Source: Welwitschia mirabilis (Eukaryota > Gnetophyta > Gnetopsida > Welwitschiales). From it: a stretch of 64,000 bases of DNA. Position 1 is the stretch's first letter. Each line of letters begins with the position of its first letter. This document shows, in pieces, positions 47,670 to 61,500 of the stretch. Location of the stretch: positions 261,481,981 through 261,545,980 of the forward strand of contig JBOZIK010000001.1 of assembly GCA_051453625.1 (NCBI GenBank), in the 5' to 3' direction. A model generated the notes under the pieces. The model saw only the letters and a list, made by a program, of their open reading frames with translations, did no database searches and had not been told where the DNA came from. Both the position numbers and the translations under genes were made by a program.

Positions 47670-49190
47670 TCAAGAAGAATATAATATACTTATGAAAAAT
47701 GGTACCCAAGAGTTGGTTGATCTTCTATTAGGTCACTGTGTTATATAATAAATGGGGTTTTTCATAACAACTATAAATTAGATAATAACCCTAAATGACA
47801 TAAAGCTCGGGTTATTGTTATAGGTCTTTATTAGAGGAAAAAAATTAGAATATAATTAATTTTTTGTTTCAATAGCTAATTGATTTACCATTAACATTAT
47901 GATTGTCTTATTAGCTTAAAAGGTATGGAAAAATGCAACAATTAAACATTAAGACTACCTTTCTCAATGGAGATCTTAAAGAAGAAATATATATATAATA
48001 ATCCAAGAGTTTGAAAGTGAAAGGAAAGGAATAGAAAATGTCCAAACTAAATAAATCACTATATGGGATAAGCCAAGCTCCAAGAGTATGGTACACAAAA
48101 TTAACTAGCTACTTGTATACCATGAAATTTAAAATCTATAACAATCAAAATGTAGATACCAAATTATTCTAAAAGTTGATGGAAACAAATTTACATATAT
48201 AATGGTTTATATAGATGACATGTTAATAACTGGTAGCAATGAAGTAGATATGAACCATATGAAAATTGTTGTAAGTGAGGTATTTAAAATTTTTAATCTT
48301 GAATTGACTAGATTATATCTTAGTGTAGAAATTAAACAAAGAAATAATGAAACCATCTTAACTTAAAGGACTATACAACATACTTGATACAAAAATATGG
48401 ATTTAAAAAAATCAAATAAGTTGTTACAACTTTACAATGAAATGCAAATACTAGTACTTATAGACACTTGAAATTACCAAATAAAAATAAACATAGAAGA
48501 ATAGTTAGTATTCTTATTTACATTACCAACACTAAAAGTAATATCTCATATGTATTTTGTTTCTGAACTAGATGTCTTCATGTACCAAACATTAGTCATC
48601 TAAACACTATTGTGTGAGTAATGAGATACTTAAAGAAGATAAAATATTTAGGTCTTACATACAAAAGAAACTTTCATTATTCAAAATGCATACTCTGACC
48701 CAAACTTTGCTAGCGACTTGAAAACTTTCTTATTAACATTATATATGTCACATGTTTTGAAGTGCCAACNNNNNNNNNNNNNNNNNNNNNNNNNNNNNNN
48801 NNNNNNNNNNNNNNNNNNNNNNNNNNNNNNNNNNNNNNNNNNNNNNNNNNNNNNNNNNNNNNNNNNNNNTACTTGAAAACTTTCTTATTAACATTATATA
48901 TGTCACATGTTTTGAAGTACCAACTCTATATTAGTGATCTAAGAATCATAGAGTGATCATTTAATCCTCCACAAAAGAGCAATATATAGTTGCATTTAAA
49001 GCATGTAGAGAAATTAAATGGTTAACAAAACTTATAAAAGTAGTAAACTTAAAGCAAATAAAAACAACTAAGCTCTTCATGAATAATTACTTTTCTTTGT
49101 GCATAGTGAAAGATCTAGTGCACCATAAGAGGACAAAAAAACTTTCATTTTGGGGTTCATAAAATTAGGGAACCTATATAATAATAATTA
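47670..49190 (+). pseudogene. Ty1/copia reverse transcriptase and RNase H, degraded
   Basis: NGTQELVDLLLGH (about 47,700; family 'N.TWELV.LP.G') opens RT, followed by a degraded 'GCKWVFK...' region, the DVKTAFLNGDL-type segment (about 47,950, shifted frame) and SLYGLKQAP-RAWY (ISQAPRVWYTKL-like, 48,060). The catalytic box is VYIDDMLITGSNEVDM with YIDD at 48,208-48,219. RNase H follows: YSDPNFASD (about 48,690), SLC-IVKDLVHHKRTKKLS (about 49,095; family 'AKNPV.H.RTKHI'). It contains a 100-N gap at 48,770-48,869. It would copy the element's RNA; multiple stops rule out function. Confidence 0.85.
48716..48924. other. assembly gap (48,770-48,869) with duplicated 54-base flanks
   Basis: The 54 bases ending at 48,769 and the 54 bases 48,871-48,924 are identical except for one G/A difference (GTGCCAAC versus GTACCAAC). 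The gap and one flank are probably an unmerged contig overlap. If collapsed, the RNase H frame here reads on continuously. Confidence 0.9.
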
Positions 49191-49371
49191 ATTATACTAG
49201 TATATTATCGAATCAAAAAACATTGATATTCTAATTAAACTACTTAGTTAAGAAAATTTCTAATACTTTTGACCTAAGATATGATTGACCATAAATTAAT
49301 AAAACTTTATTTGTTATAGATATTAGGATTTATTTGACTTTCAATGGTACGAATAAATGCCTTTCTTAATC
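49191..49371 (+). other. probable start of 3' non-coding end of the copia element
   Basis: AT-rich sequence after the RNase H frame. A polypurine-like AAAGGGGGC occurs farther on at about 49,626, where a 3' LTR might begin, but no second LTR is present to confirm this. Confidence 0.3.
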
Positions 49372-49494
49372 CTAGTACTATAGGATGTGTAGTACAACTT
49401 TTTCTAGTACCATGGAAGTGTGGTACAATTTTTCCTACCATAATGGGATCTTTAATACATGAATCTTACTACTATAGGATATGTAGAAAAATCT
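49372..49494. repeat. 31-bp minisatellite, four imperfect units
   Basis: Units start at 49,372, 49,404, 49,435 and 49,465 with the pattern CTAGTAC(T/C)AT(A)GGA..TGTAGTACAA(C)TTTTT. Divergence is high in the third unit. Confidence 0.75.
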
Positions 49495-49774
49495 AACTAC
49501 CTCTCTGAAAAGTGGTTTTCTTCACATGGTAACTCCTTTTTAGGAGGTTTTATTATAGGATGGATTCCAAAGGATTTTCTCTAGGAACTTTAATTTTCTT
49601 AGAGAAGAGCATATTTCCATGTTAAAGGGGGCAATTAATATAGCACAAATAAGTCATAATGTGGTACTATAATTAGAGAAGATGAAAATTCTAGTGAAAT
49701 CCTAGTTAGGTATGATTACCTATAGAATCAAAACTTGTTATTTAAAATGAAGAGAAAAATAAAATATTTGTTTA

Positions 49775-52160
49775 GATATCACAGATTCCAACTCATTTGC
49801 AGAAGTAGTAGTGGGTAAATGATAAAAACAAATTATATACCATGTAAATCATGCCATGGAGCAGAGATAGGTATGAAAATAGATCACTAATTGAATTAAT
49901 TATCTAAAAATTTCATATTAATATTATCAAAATATAAAATCTTGACAAAATGATAGAACCACTAATAATGAAAACACTGAGATCAACAAAAGCACTAAGT
50001 TTGTAACTTCAAGAAACATTTCCTTCAATTGATCCTAGATGAATTTGCACCTTTCATCCTATGCAACTTCAAAGAAGACATCCTCAAAGTAGTTTTCTTA
50101 AGTAATCTATGTACCTTACTTCAAAACATGTGATACACCCAACCCTTTAAATGGAACACACAAAAAAATGGAACTAACTGAGCAAGGAACAAGCCTACAT
50201 AATTACAAGATAAAAAAATTATTATGAAAAGTATCCCATAGCAAATTTGATGGAATTATTCTTATATGATATTACATACATAATTTGTTGTTATAATCAC
50301 ACAATCTAGCTTAACAAATTAATCATGGATTCCATCTAACTTTACTTAATGGAGTTGGTAAATTTAATCTTATTTACAAAATACTTTAAATGGGAATAAA
50401 CATAGCCACACATCAATGATGTGCTCCCTTCATTATTATCAAATAATAAACATTTCCTTATTTTTTGTTTTAAAAATACAAAGGCATCTAATACCCTAAA
50501 ATAAATTTCCCCCTTAATGAAAAATCACTTAACCCTTTCTTTTATACTACTTTAAAAAACAAAAGTTACAAATTATGACTTATTTAAATATTTTCAATGT
50601 ATTTGGGTTTGGAAGATCATCTGAATAGATCTTTTCTAAGATTTACTTTCTTTCTTGTAATTTTACTCAAGCATAGACACCATAATAGAAACTAGAATGA
50701 ATACTTACTTCCTCAAGGTAAAATTACTTTAAACTCTACTGATATCTACAAGGACAACTAAGAGAGACATATAATAGACCACAAGTAATTCACACATTAT
50801 GAACATTAAAAATGTTGTTACACATCCCTTTTTAAATGCTATCAAGCTTATCTAAGTATCTTCTTTCACACTAAAACCACAAAGCAACAATAATGTCTAC
50901 CTCTCTCCTCTACCTTTTCTATCTTAAGAAAGTAGTAATGACTCTACACAAATTTCGAAATGGAATTAATCTATAGTTAAACAATGTTTTTAATAGTAAA
51001 GTTAACATTAAATCCTATAAAACGATCATGAATCATATGACATTAGGGCTTAAAGAGTTACATATCATAGAAGAGGTGCAAAAGGAGATGTAAAAAAGAA
51101 AAAGATTTTGAAAGTAAATGCATAACTAATAGAAGCCTTAAATATATTGAAAAAGAGGATTTTAGAGCTAAGCACACATGACTTACCCTCTAATTTCTTT
51201 TTTGAATCCCACATTTATAGTTCTAGATTTTTTATTTTTCTTGTTATGCTCTTTTTTTTTTCTTTTTTTATTTTTTGTGATGTCGACTACATCTTCAAAT
51301 CACATTGGGCATATATTCTAGCTAATAAATGGATGGGAAATTTTTGCCATTTTTATCTCTACTAGTTGTGATAGGTATGAAATCAATGGATGATCTAAAC
51401 TTTACCTTTCATTTCTTGGTTGGGAATTTAATGCCTACATTAGGGCTATTCAGTTGGTAAAAAATGCTTAAAATTATTACAAAAGGCATAAGAGCTAAAA
51501 AATTGATTAGAAATCTAATCTCTTTAAGCAAAGTTTTGTAAACAATACAATGTAAACCTCTTTAACTTTTGTTATTTAAAATGTTAGAAATCACATCGAT
51601 TAGTGGTTTGACATAAGATGAAGGAGTCACAAATCAATAAAAATGGAGAAATGTTTCTAGACCACTCTGTGATGTCCAATCCATGGTAGTCTTCATTATG
51701 AAAGAAGTTATTAAACACCACTTAAGTTCCTATGGATTGATCTGCATCTATGCTCTTGTTAAAGACATCAAGGATTCCTTCAGATTCCAAGTCATTACTT
51801 CGAGTATCATTAGACCTTCCTTGTCATTGATGAAGAAAAGGTTAAGAAAAGAAACAACTGGATCACTTACATATGAAAAACTTAAGATAATAATGACCTA
51901 AACAAGAATTACAAAGGAATATTTGAATCATAGTTCTATTTAGAAGCATATAAAAAACATGTGAGAGGAATCACCTCCACAAGACATCTAGGAGGAATCC
52001 ACTATGATACCATTTATTAGATCTCATAGATCCTAAGTCACATGCAAAACCAATAGTGGGTAAATAGCAAAAAACATATACTGTATAAATCATGCCATGA
52101 AGTAAAGATATGCATAAAAACATCTCACTGATGAATTAATTTTCTAAAAATTTATATTAC
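49775..52160 (-). mobile_element. possible short-LTR copia-like element (direct repeats plus primer site)
   Basis: Direct repeats of about 140 bases (49,775-49,920 and 52,020-52,160) share GAT(A/C)TCA(C/T)AGAT, AGTGGGTAAAT, ATCATGCCATG(G/A)AG and GAATTAATT(A/T)TCTAAAAATTT. Just inside the right repeat is ACTATGATACCA (52,001-52,012), the complement of TGGTATCATAGT, a copia-like initiator-Met primer site, in the correct place for a minus-strand element. The 2.1 kb between shows no gag or pol motif, so it would be a non-autonomous (TRIM/LARD-like) element or a badly decayed copia. Confidence 0.5.
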
Positions 52161-52806
52161 AATCTTTACCTAGTTTGGCATTAACTACCTCTATGTATTA
52201 AGGATCCACATCCCAATGTATGTGGATCTAGCCTAATCTAATTTTAAAAAACCTATATAACTCATTTCCCACTTGCATTTTATTAAATAAGTATACATTA
52301 AAAATAAAATCTAGTAATACCCTTCGGATTTACTTTATTTGTACATTTCATTTTATGTAAGACTATCATTATAGTTTTCTTATCTCCTATACATTATTAT
52401 CATGTTGTTACATTAACGTACTACATACAATTTATTAAGATCTAAATATCAAGGTCTTTACTTAATTTTCTGAAATGGGTTCACCTAGTATTTGGTTAGT
52501 ACTTCCTATGTAATGCCTCTAGATTGTTATTATTCTTTATTAGTAATATATTTAATATATTAAACATTATTAACTACTTCTGATTCCTTTTTTATGTCTT
52601 TTTAATTTAATTAAAGCATAAATGAATTCCATTTCTAATTTATAAATAAAAACCACTTGAAATATTTTGATGACCTCATACACCTATACAAGTTTTTTCT
52701 AACTGATGATATTGTTCACTTGTAACTATATCCTAAAGTAAGAAAGAATAAGAGGAAAAAAGCTTATGAATGGCTTTTTAGTTGTGCCATCTTCAATAGT
52801 TAATGG
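52161..52806. other. AT-rich DNA without recognised feature
   Basis: No coding or repeat signal apart from short AT tracts. Confidence 0.45.
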
Positions 52807-52820
52807 CGATGATGATGATG

Positions 52821-52885
<65 letters not shown>
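52807..52885. repeat. (GAT)n-(AAT)n microsatellite
   Basis: Five GAT units (from 52,808) pass into about 21 uninterrupted ATA/AAT units ending at 52,885. Confidence 0.97.
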
Positions 52886-54009
52886 TGATCATGCTATAAG
52901 TTTATCTTTTATATTTGTTTAGATTTTATTATAACATAGATTATTACATAATTGTTTGTAATTAAACTTTTTACAAAGGATTACACCAACATTTTTCTTT
53001 AGGTTGATTAATAATTTTATTATTCTTTAAGATGTTTTGATTATAGTTGAGCATCTTAAACATATTTGATTTTATTTTTTTTAATTTTTTTAAAATTTAT
53101 GAATACTCCTTTAAAAATCTTCTATTTATAGTAGAAAAATAAATATAAGTATAAATTATATTTCTTATATACGTTTTCTTTTTCAATCTTATGTAATTTT
53201 TAAGTAGTAATTCAGAATTGGTACTATTTTAATGATGAATTTAGATTATCTAATATTAAAAATATTCCATATGATCAAAGACATGATATGTAGAAAACAT
53301 TATCTACACTAATTACCTAAAACTTTTCCAAAATATTATGCATTTTAATATTAATTTAAATTAAGCATGTTTGGATATGAATTTATCCACTTCCTTGCTT
53401 ACGATTCTTTAAGATAATTACTTATAATACTTTAATATATTAAAATTAATTTTTTTAAAAATTATAAATGTATAGTATCACTTCTTAATTTAGATCATCT
53501 AGAATCCACCTTAAATAGTTGAGAATTTTGTATTTAAAAAATTAACCTTCTACTAAAGAACATATATCTAAATTTTCTTACCCATATAACCTTTGTATAA
53601 ATACTAAGGTTTTTAACCTTTAATGAGATTTCAATTTCAACTTTTTAATGTTTAGTCTCTTAAGAACCCCATTGGGAATTTAACCTATAATAAGATGATA
53701 AACATAATACTTTATTTTTGTTAAATAATATAATGCATAGTATTTCATAAATATGTACCAAGATTATTATACATAATATAGCACTAGTATGAATCTTTAT
53801 ATTTACAAATGTAATTCTATTTTGCATCAAATAATACTAAAGTAGTTGGTAGTTCTTTTTTCTTTCTTTTTTTTAGTGGATAAGAATACCTAAGTTAAGC
53901 ATACTTGGGATGCCATAGAATAATGATGGATGACCTCCTTAGAAATATAATCCATGAAAGAAATAAAAATATATAAAATAAAAATTTCATACTATGAACA
54001 TAGGAATAT
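52886..54009. other. AT-rich DNA without recognised feature
   Basis: No open frame, repeat or motif of note on either strand. Confidence 0.45.
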
Positions 54010-55300
54010 AGTTAGTTAACATTTTTCTAATGGCTGATAAATAATTCAAAATAAATAAATAAATAAAATATAATTAGCAAAAGGATAATAAGAAATTAAG
54101 AAAAAAATGTAAGGATACATCCCTAATTAGTCTATACAATTAAGAGATAATCAATATCATAATTATTAAACAAAATTAGTAAATGATTAATTAATAATTA
54201 ATTAGTATTTAATCAAGAATTAATTAGTATATAATGGAAAAAAATACAATACACATGTGTAGTATAAGAACATTTGAAACAATCTAATATAAAAGATCTA
54301 TGAAAATGTTACAGTTATTTGAGTTGAAAAAAACTTGTATGATTTTAAAAAGATAGATAACTGATTGGGGTGGGGAGGGAGGAAGAGATAAATTTAAAAA
54401 AAAAAATAAAAGGCTACATAAGAAGGAAAGATATGAAGATATATTTTTCAAAATAAGAAGGCACAATAAAGAATTTTTTTTAAATTTTCAATATTTTTAA
54501 ACTTTAGTATGAAAAAATAAGTGATATGAATGTAATATCTTTACATAAGATGTAATATTTTAATATTTTCTTAATAATAGAAGTTTCAAGGCATAAAATA
54601 TCTCCAATTCCAGAAAATTATAAATATCTCCTCATTTCCAATCATGTAAATAGTAGGAATAGGAATTCCTAAGGTGGGAAATAAAGGAAGAAGATCTTAT
54701 TTAAAGGTTTCCTATATAGTTATATTAAATAATACCTATGTTTTCTAGTACGTATTGTTATCATGTTATGAAAGGTATCATTTCTTTGTATATAATTTTG
54801 TTATTGATTTAAGACTACGATTTTATTATTTTAAGTATATTTTATTTTAAGTTAGTATCATCATAACGTATATTATTTTATTCAATTTTGAAAATATAAT
54901 TATTTCATGTTGAATTGCCATAATTAAATGAAGGGAGATTTTTTAATAAAATATGATGTAAAAAGTTATAGCCCACTTTTATAGTTAGCTACATTTCATT
55001 TATTTAATTTTTCTTTACTAAAATATATCAATGATTTTATATAAATAAATTCCTTGGAAAATTATAGATTATCTTCATCCAATTTAGGCATTTTGTAAAG
55101 TCGGCATGGTTTATTCTAGTGTTTCTTAATCTTATTAATTATTTTTTTTAGTTGTCTTGGAATATTATTTTTATCTTTTAAGCTTGTACTTATAGTAATA
55201 ACACTATATAGGAGGTCTAAAACATTTGCATAGATGGACTTTCATCATAAATTTATGTCCACCTTGGAGTTTATCATTATATTTAGATTAATAAGCTTCT
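54010..55300. repeat. ancient duplicated segment, copy 1
   Basis: It matches 56,540-57,700 in order: an AATTAATAATTAATTAG-rich start, then (A)GG(C/T)(T/C)ACATAAGAA(G)GAAA, GATAT(A)TTTTTCAAAA, TTTTTAAACTTT, GAAGTTTCAA(G/T)GC(A/C)TAAAATATC, a TATA-like TTATAAATATCTCCTC (about 54,620) and farther on a GT(C/T)(T/A)TCTTGGAAT block (55,160). Sequence divergence is large. The TATA-like box followed by a non-coding leader suggests a promoter-bearing unit such as an LTR, but no coding sequence was recognised. Confidence 0.55.
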
Positions 55301-56539
55301 ACATGGCACATGGAGCATGAATTATAGAGATGGTAACATGTGATGATATTTTTGCTATAAAGGATATTATTTGTTATTTTGACTTTGAATAAAAAATCTT
55401 TCCTAGCTTATTGTTTACTATCACATGAATAATAGTACTTACCTTTATTACATATTCATTTATTGGCTTACTATTTTTTATTTTCTTAAATTATAGCATT
55501 GTATATATGTTTATCCCTCAACTTTAAATCAACCTCTATCAAAGTTTTAATATGGCTAATAATGATCACTATATACCAAATTTAGAATATCTATGGAAAA
55601 TTTAGACCCAGGTATTATATTATAATGATAATATATTTACCATTTTGATGTAATTTATTTTTTATGTTTGCAATCATTAGTGTTTTCCTTATGGTATTAT
55701 GAGTATTAGTAAAAACTAACAATTAAAATTTTCACTTATAATTCTAATATGTATTTCATTATAATCACCATATTTATTAATATACCTTAATGTAGAATAC
55801 TTACTAAGATTTATTTGCATTCATACTTATTAGAATAGATTAATAAAATAATAATTACATATGGAATTTAACAAAAAATGTGATAAGTTATAGTAGTAAT
55901 TACTGAATATCTTATTTAATAAATATCAAGTAATTATCTTTGTTAATTCTAGTGCTTGTGTGAGAATTGAATGAAATTCTTATAATTTAGAGGTTTATTT
56001 ATTTATGTTATCAATTTTAATTTTTTTAAAATAAGTTAGCCATTCTTTCATTAGGTCCAAAGAATTAAGTACAAGTCAATAATAAAGCTAAACAGATCAT
56101 GTATATGCTACAAGACTAGTAGAGTCACACATGCAGATAGCTAAACATGGTATTCCTATTAAACAAGGTTAGTGACTTAACTCAAGAACTCTTATTAAGA
56201 AATCATTACGTAAAAATCAAATGAGTGGAGGACAATAAAAAGTACCATTATAATCTTAACAAGTCACTACATATGATGCACAATGTTAATTTAACATACA
56301 TTATGAGGGGAAAAAGGAAAAACAAGCTTTATTATAAGCCTATGTTCATGTGGCTTCCTCACAAGGTTTAAAAGCTTAAATAAAATCTTACACAGTATTA
56401 TCAGCTTTAATTACAACTTATGCTGAGAAAAACAAGTGGTTTCTTTATTAATAATTTAAGAAAAATAATTAATTTATATATCTTATGGGTCTCAATAATT
56501 TGAGAATTTCAATGATCTTTAAGGAATTACAGCATACAA
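55301..56539. other. AT-rich DNA between the two duplicated segments
   Basis: No motif recognised. If the flanking segments were LTRs this would be the internal region, but it shows no gag or pol trace. Confidence 0.4.
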
Positions 56540-57700
56540 TATAAAATAAAAATAAATAAAAATAAAAACAAAGTAATAAGATTGTAAACATATAAATATC
56601 ATTACTAAATATTTGTTTAGTATATAACTAATAATTAAATAATAAATAGATGAAATATAATTAAAAAAGTGTTAGAAAAATTAATAAAGAAATAATCATA
56701 CATTCCTAATTAGTAGATATGTTTGGTGAATAATTAACTAGAATCTTAATTAGTAAACATAATCAGTAAATAATTAATGTATAATTAATAATTAATTAAC
56801 TTTAATTGAGTAATTACTGCATGATGTAAAAAAATAAATACTTAATTAGTATCAGAATATTCAACGAAAAAAATCTAATGTAAAGAGCATATGGAAAAAA
56901 AAGGTCAAATTGATGTAACATGTGAAAGATAATACAACCTTAAAATAGATCGAGTAAAGATAGGAAAATCAAAGGTCACATAAGAAAGAAACAAATTTAG
57001 AGATATTTTTCAAAAGGATAAGGAATGAAAATGATATTTTTTTCAAAGGTTTGAATATGTTTAAACTTTCGTTTGAAGTTTCAATGCCTAAAATATCCTC
57101 CATCTCAATGCTTATAAATAATTCTTCACTCCCCTCATGCAGATGAAAATAAGAAGAATTCTAAAGTGTGTAATAAGAATAAGTAATGTAGATATATGTT
57201 CTTTAGTAAGTATTTTTAGTATTATTATAACATTTCTTATTAATAATATAGAACATATAATGTTTTTTATTAATTTAAAATCATGTCAGTTATTAAATTG
57301 AGTGCATTTTTTTATTAAGTTGTTGTCAATATGGTTTGATGATGTTTTAGTAAAACTAATATAGTTACTATTAATTGACCATAAATGGATGATGAAGACT
57401 TTTTAATACAAACATAATATATAAAACTATCATTTACTTTTCTATAGATTGAATCCATTATGAATATGCCTTACTTCAAAATAGTTTAAAAATATTTCTA
57501 ACTTAATTGGATTTGTTCCAATGTGAATGCAATTGATACAATATATTAATACTGATTGTAAAAAATTCTAGGTTGTATTTCCCTCCTTTTAATTATAGTT
57601 TGAGTTATCTTGGAATCTTCTTATTATGTCATTTTCATGTAACAATTATAATAAAAAAATATATGAGTTCTAAATCTAGGCATAGTTGGAAACTCACTAT
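56540..57700. repeat. ancient duplicated segment, copy 2
   Basis: This is the homologue of 54,010-55,300, in direct orientation, about 2.5 kb away. Its TATA-like box reads GCTTATAAATAATTCTTCACTCCCC (about 57,110; quoted across its parts), and the block near 57,605 reads TTATCTTGGAATCTTC. See copy 1. Confidence 0.55.
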
Positions 57701-58599
57701 ATGTTCATATTCATTATTATATAAATGAATGATAATGAATATGTTAATCGTTATAATAATACATGTTTTTATGCCCAACAAAACTATTTCTCATGTTTGT
57801 ACTTTTACAGCTTAGATTGCATGTTTGTTTATTAGCTAAATATTTAATATTTACTCATATCATATTACTATATATATATATATGTTCACCTATAAACCTT
57901 GGGAATTTCAAGAAAAATCCCATAACCATGTTGTTGTACAATAATGAAGATATAATTACAACATTTACATTATTTATTCTTTATTTGTAAGACTATAGAT
58001 TTTGTTCCTTTTTCTTTTTCTCTTTTTCCAAAGAAGAAGTTGAAGATTTAGTTGTATGATGGCTAGTGCACCATTAATAATAATAATGTTGGTTGATTTG
58101 AGGTATTTACCTCTCATCCACTAATAAGATAATACCATTATTTAATTAAGTATTCAATATCATCTAGAAGAACTGTATGCTAGTTTGACATTGAAAAAGA
58201 TAGAATATCAAACATTTTTTAATCCACATATAATGAAAAATATAATGTCTAAAAGCTTCTTTTTCATGTTTGCATATATAAAATGATTAGTTTTCCAATC
58301 ACATTTTCAAAGATTCTCTAAAAAAGCTATCTTATCTGATTATGCTAAATAAAAAAAGAGTTATAGAATTAGGCTAATTTTAATTTTTAATCTAATTTAT
58401 TTATTATTTAGATTATAACTTTTTAGAATATTATAATATTTTGAATATTATAATTTATCTTTGCCCTACATTTGTACTTTCTATGAGTTTATAAAGGCAC
58501 ATTATTGTTTAAGCAATATCTTAATTTATATATATAGTTGCAAATTATAAAGCCTCTAATAACCTATGAACCTTTAAATAAATTTTTAAATTATTTAAA
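57701..58599. other. AT-rich DNA with a short (TA)n tract
   Basis: A TA run at 57,870-57,883. Open frames here are AT-driven and unrecognised. Confidence 0.45.
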
Positions 58600-61500
58600 T
58601 GTTTATCCTTTAATAGTTAAATTCATGTTCCATTTTCTATATGTAACCATTAGAATATTTTTACTAAGAGAACATAATTTACTCATAAACTTCTTTTTAA
58701 ACAAAATTATCATCATCTTATAGTTTGCACATTGAATTTTAATTTCTTAAATGAGTATGATGTAGACCATTATCTCTTTCCTACAAAATGTTTATTTCTA
58801 GATTTTTCATGATTTTGATAGCCTCTTTTGAATTTTAAAGATAAAATATTAAATAATATAATAAGGATTGAAGACTATTTCTAATGAACTGAGTTCATCT
58901 TATTATAAGATGAAATTTATCTTTCCACTATACTAATGTATTTTCCATCTTATAAATTACATCACTTCATAATTATTTCTTTACTTTTCATGGAAGTATA
59001 GGAATGCATAAATATTTTTTAACTATTAGTTGTAGATTTCTTAATTTCTTACATTTCTTTAGTTTATCTTTAATTCATGTTAAAGTATAAGTCACATTCA
59101 TTTAAAGTTTAATTGTTAAATTAGAAGTTTTGACAATGTTTATAAAATATTTTAAACACTTTCATAATTCTTTTTTTCCCCTCTTTTTTGTATAAAACAT
59201 AAAAGTTTCATCTACATAACAAACATGAGTTAAAATTAGGAATATCTTTTAAACTTTAATGCCTATCAGAAAGCTATCTCTTAAATTTTATTAATCATTA
59301 CTCATAAAATTCAACAACAAAAATAAAAGGAAATGGAAACTAGTTATCTCTTCCTCAAATGCCATTTTCACTATTAAAATATCCATGTAAATAACCATTT
59401 AATATAAGAGAAAAATATTAAGTGATGTAACAAGTCTTTAATAATTTTTGTCATGCTACAGAAGAACTAAACGTTTTAATTACTATATTCAAAAAATATT
59501 CATTCACTCTATCATATACTTTTATCCTATATAATTTAAATTCCTTATTGTAATTTTTTCATTTTATAGCAAAGCGGAAAATATCATGTATTAAAATTAC
59601 TCAATCTAAAATATGTCTTTACTTCACAAATCCTCTTAATGAATTTCAAAACAAAACAACAAGAATAACTCAAACTCTTTCCACAAATACCTTGCATTAT
59701 TTTATAAATTATATTACATAGGCTTATTTGTCTAAAATATGATATTTTATCCACATTTTTTCTCTAGAATTAAAATAATCCAAGTGGAAGAAAAACCTTG
59801 ACAATTTTCCATGAATTCCAAAACTCAAAAAATAAATCTAACATACCATTTCTAATAATATTTTAATAATGTTAAAAAATTAAATGAAAACCCCTTTAAA
59901 CCTAGAGACTTATTGGAATTTATTTTAAATAAAGCTTTATTTACCTCTTTCATAGTAGGTTGTTTTCTTAAAAACTATAACTTAACATATTTTGAATGTT
60001 TATTTATAATTAAAATAACCCTGTTAATGTTATTTGAATTTATTTATTTGGAAGTTAAGGTCATATACTAGTTTCTTTTCTTTTTCATTATGTGTGCATA
60101 GTCATATGTCTAAATTTTTAAAATAGATATTTATAAGTATTTAATAAAAGAAATGGTATCAAGATTAAAATATATAATTATTCAAATGCTAGATCAAATT
60201 GATATGGTGATAAAAGAAAAGGCTATAGAATAGTATTAGAAGACAGAAGAACAGAAAAAGAAAATTTTATTTTACAATGAGTGTATTCAAGAAGGAAATC
60301 TAAAGAAGAGAATAAAATATTTAAGTGCAACAATTCCATTATAGATATAAACATTGATTTAGAGATTTAAACTAGTATCTTATTATTTTAAAGTGGAATC
60401 AGAGAGATGAAATTATATGATAGAGAAGGATCAAAAACATAGACATTATTTACTTAGAGTAATGAATGATGAACATAACATTCTAATAGAGTGATGTTGT
60501 ACTACATTATTTAGAAGTAAATAAAATATTAATAGTGGGAAATTATATGAATTATTTGCTATGCCACTATTGATATTAGGATCATTCCTTAAAGACATGT
60601 TTATGTTGCAATATCTTTACACACATTTAACTAGATTATTACACGTTTTTAGTCTTAAAGATACTTTTAGATCTACATTAATGTAATAAAATATAGGTTA
60701 ATTTTATTTTCTATAAATTCTTGTAACATTCTATATAAACATTCCTCACATTCTTTGAGTTGAGGAATCATTTTAAATCATCTTGTCTTTATAGCATATG
60801 TGTCTTAAAAAAAAATAATAATGAAATTTATGGTACTTATTTGATACCTCTAATTTTTAATCCTTGAAAACAATAAGATGTCTTCCACATTTGTAAAGAT
60901 AAAAATCCTAAAGTAGGTTTTTTTCTTTGTTATATAAATTATCTATTCCTTGCTTTTTTCAAATATGTTCTTAAAACTATTAAATTTTATAAATTAAACT
61001 ATTGTTTTGATTCCTTCTATTTAACATATAAGAGTCCTAATAGAATTTTGTGTGTACCTTAATCAACATTTGGTATAATTAGAATTTCTTTGATCCCTTA
61101 TCTTTTCACTATTTTTGTCTTTTCTTTATTTTAAATTAGGAAATAAAAATGAATCATTTATACATTTGAAAAACCATATTTATTTTAACTTAGTATAAGT
61201 TTTAAAGAGAATCAATAAATGATTTAATCCATACAAGTAATAGTTAATGTTAGGAGTTCAAAATCATTGAAAGCCGAAAAAACATTCACAAGGAATTTCT
61301 TGTACTTTTTAAGAATTAAATTCAAATTAGATTTTCTATTTCTCTAGGCAGAGGTAGCAATTATAATCTTCATAAAACTAAAAACATTTAGACCTTGCCT
61401 AAAAACTTCTCTTTTTAAGTGGGGAAAAACCCTTTATTTTTAATATCATGAAGATTAGCATCGAAATCATCACCAACCAAAATAAGATTAGAAAATATTA

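Noticed and set aside
49372-49494. CRISPR-like array of 31-bp repeats
   Set aside because: Units are contiguous with no spacers; this is a minisatellite.
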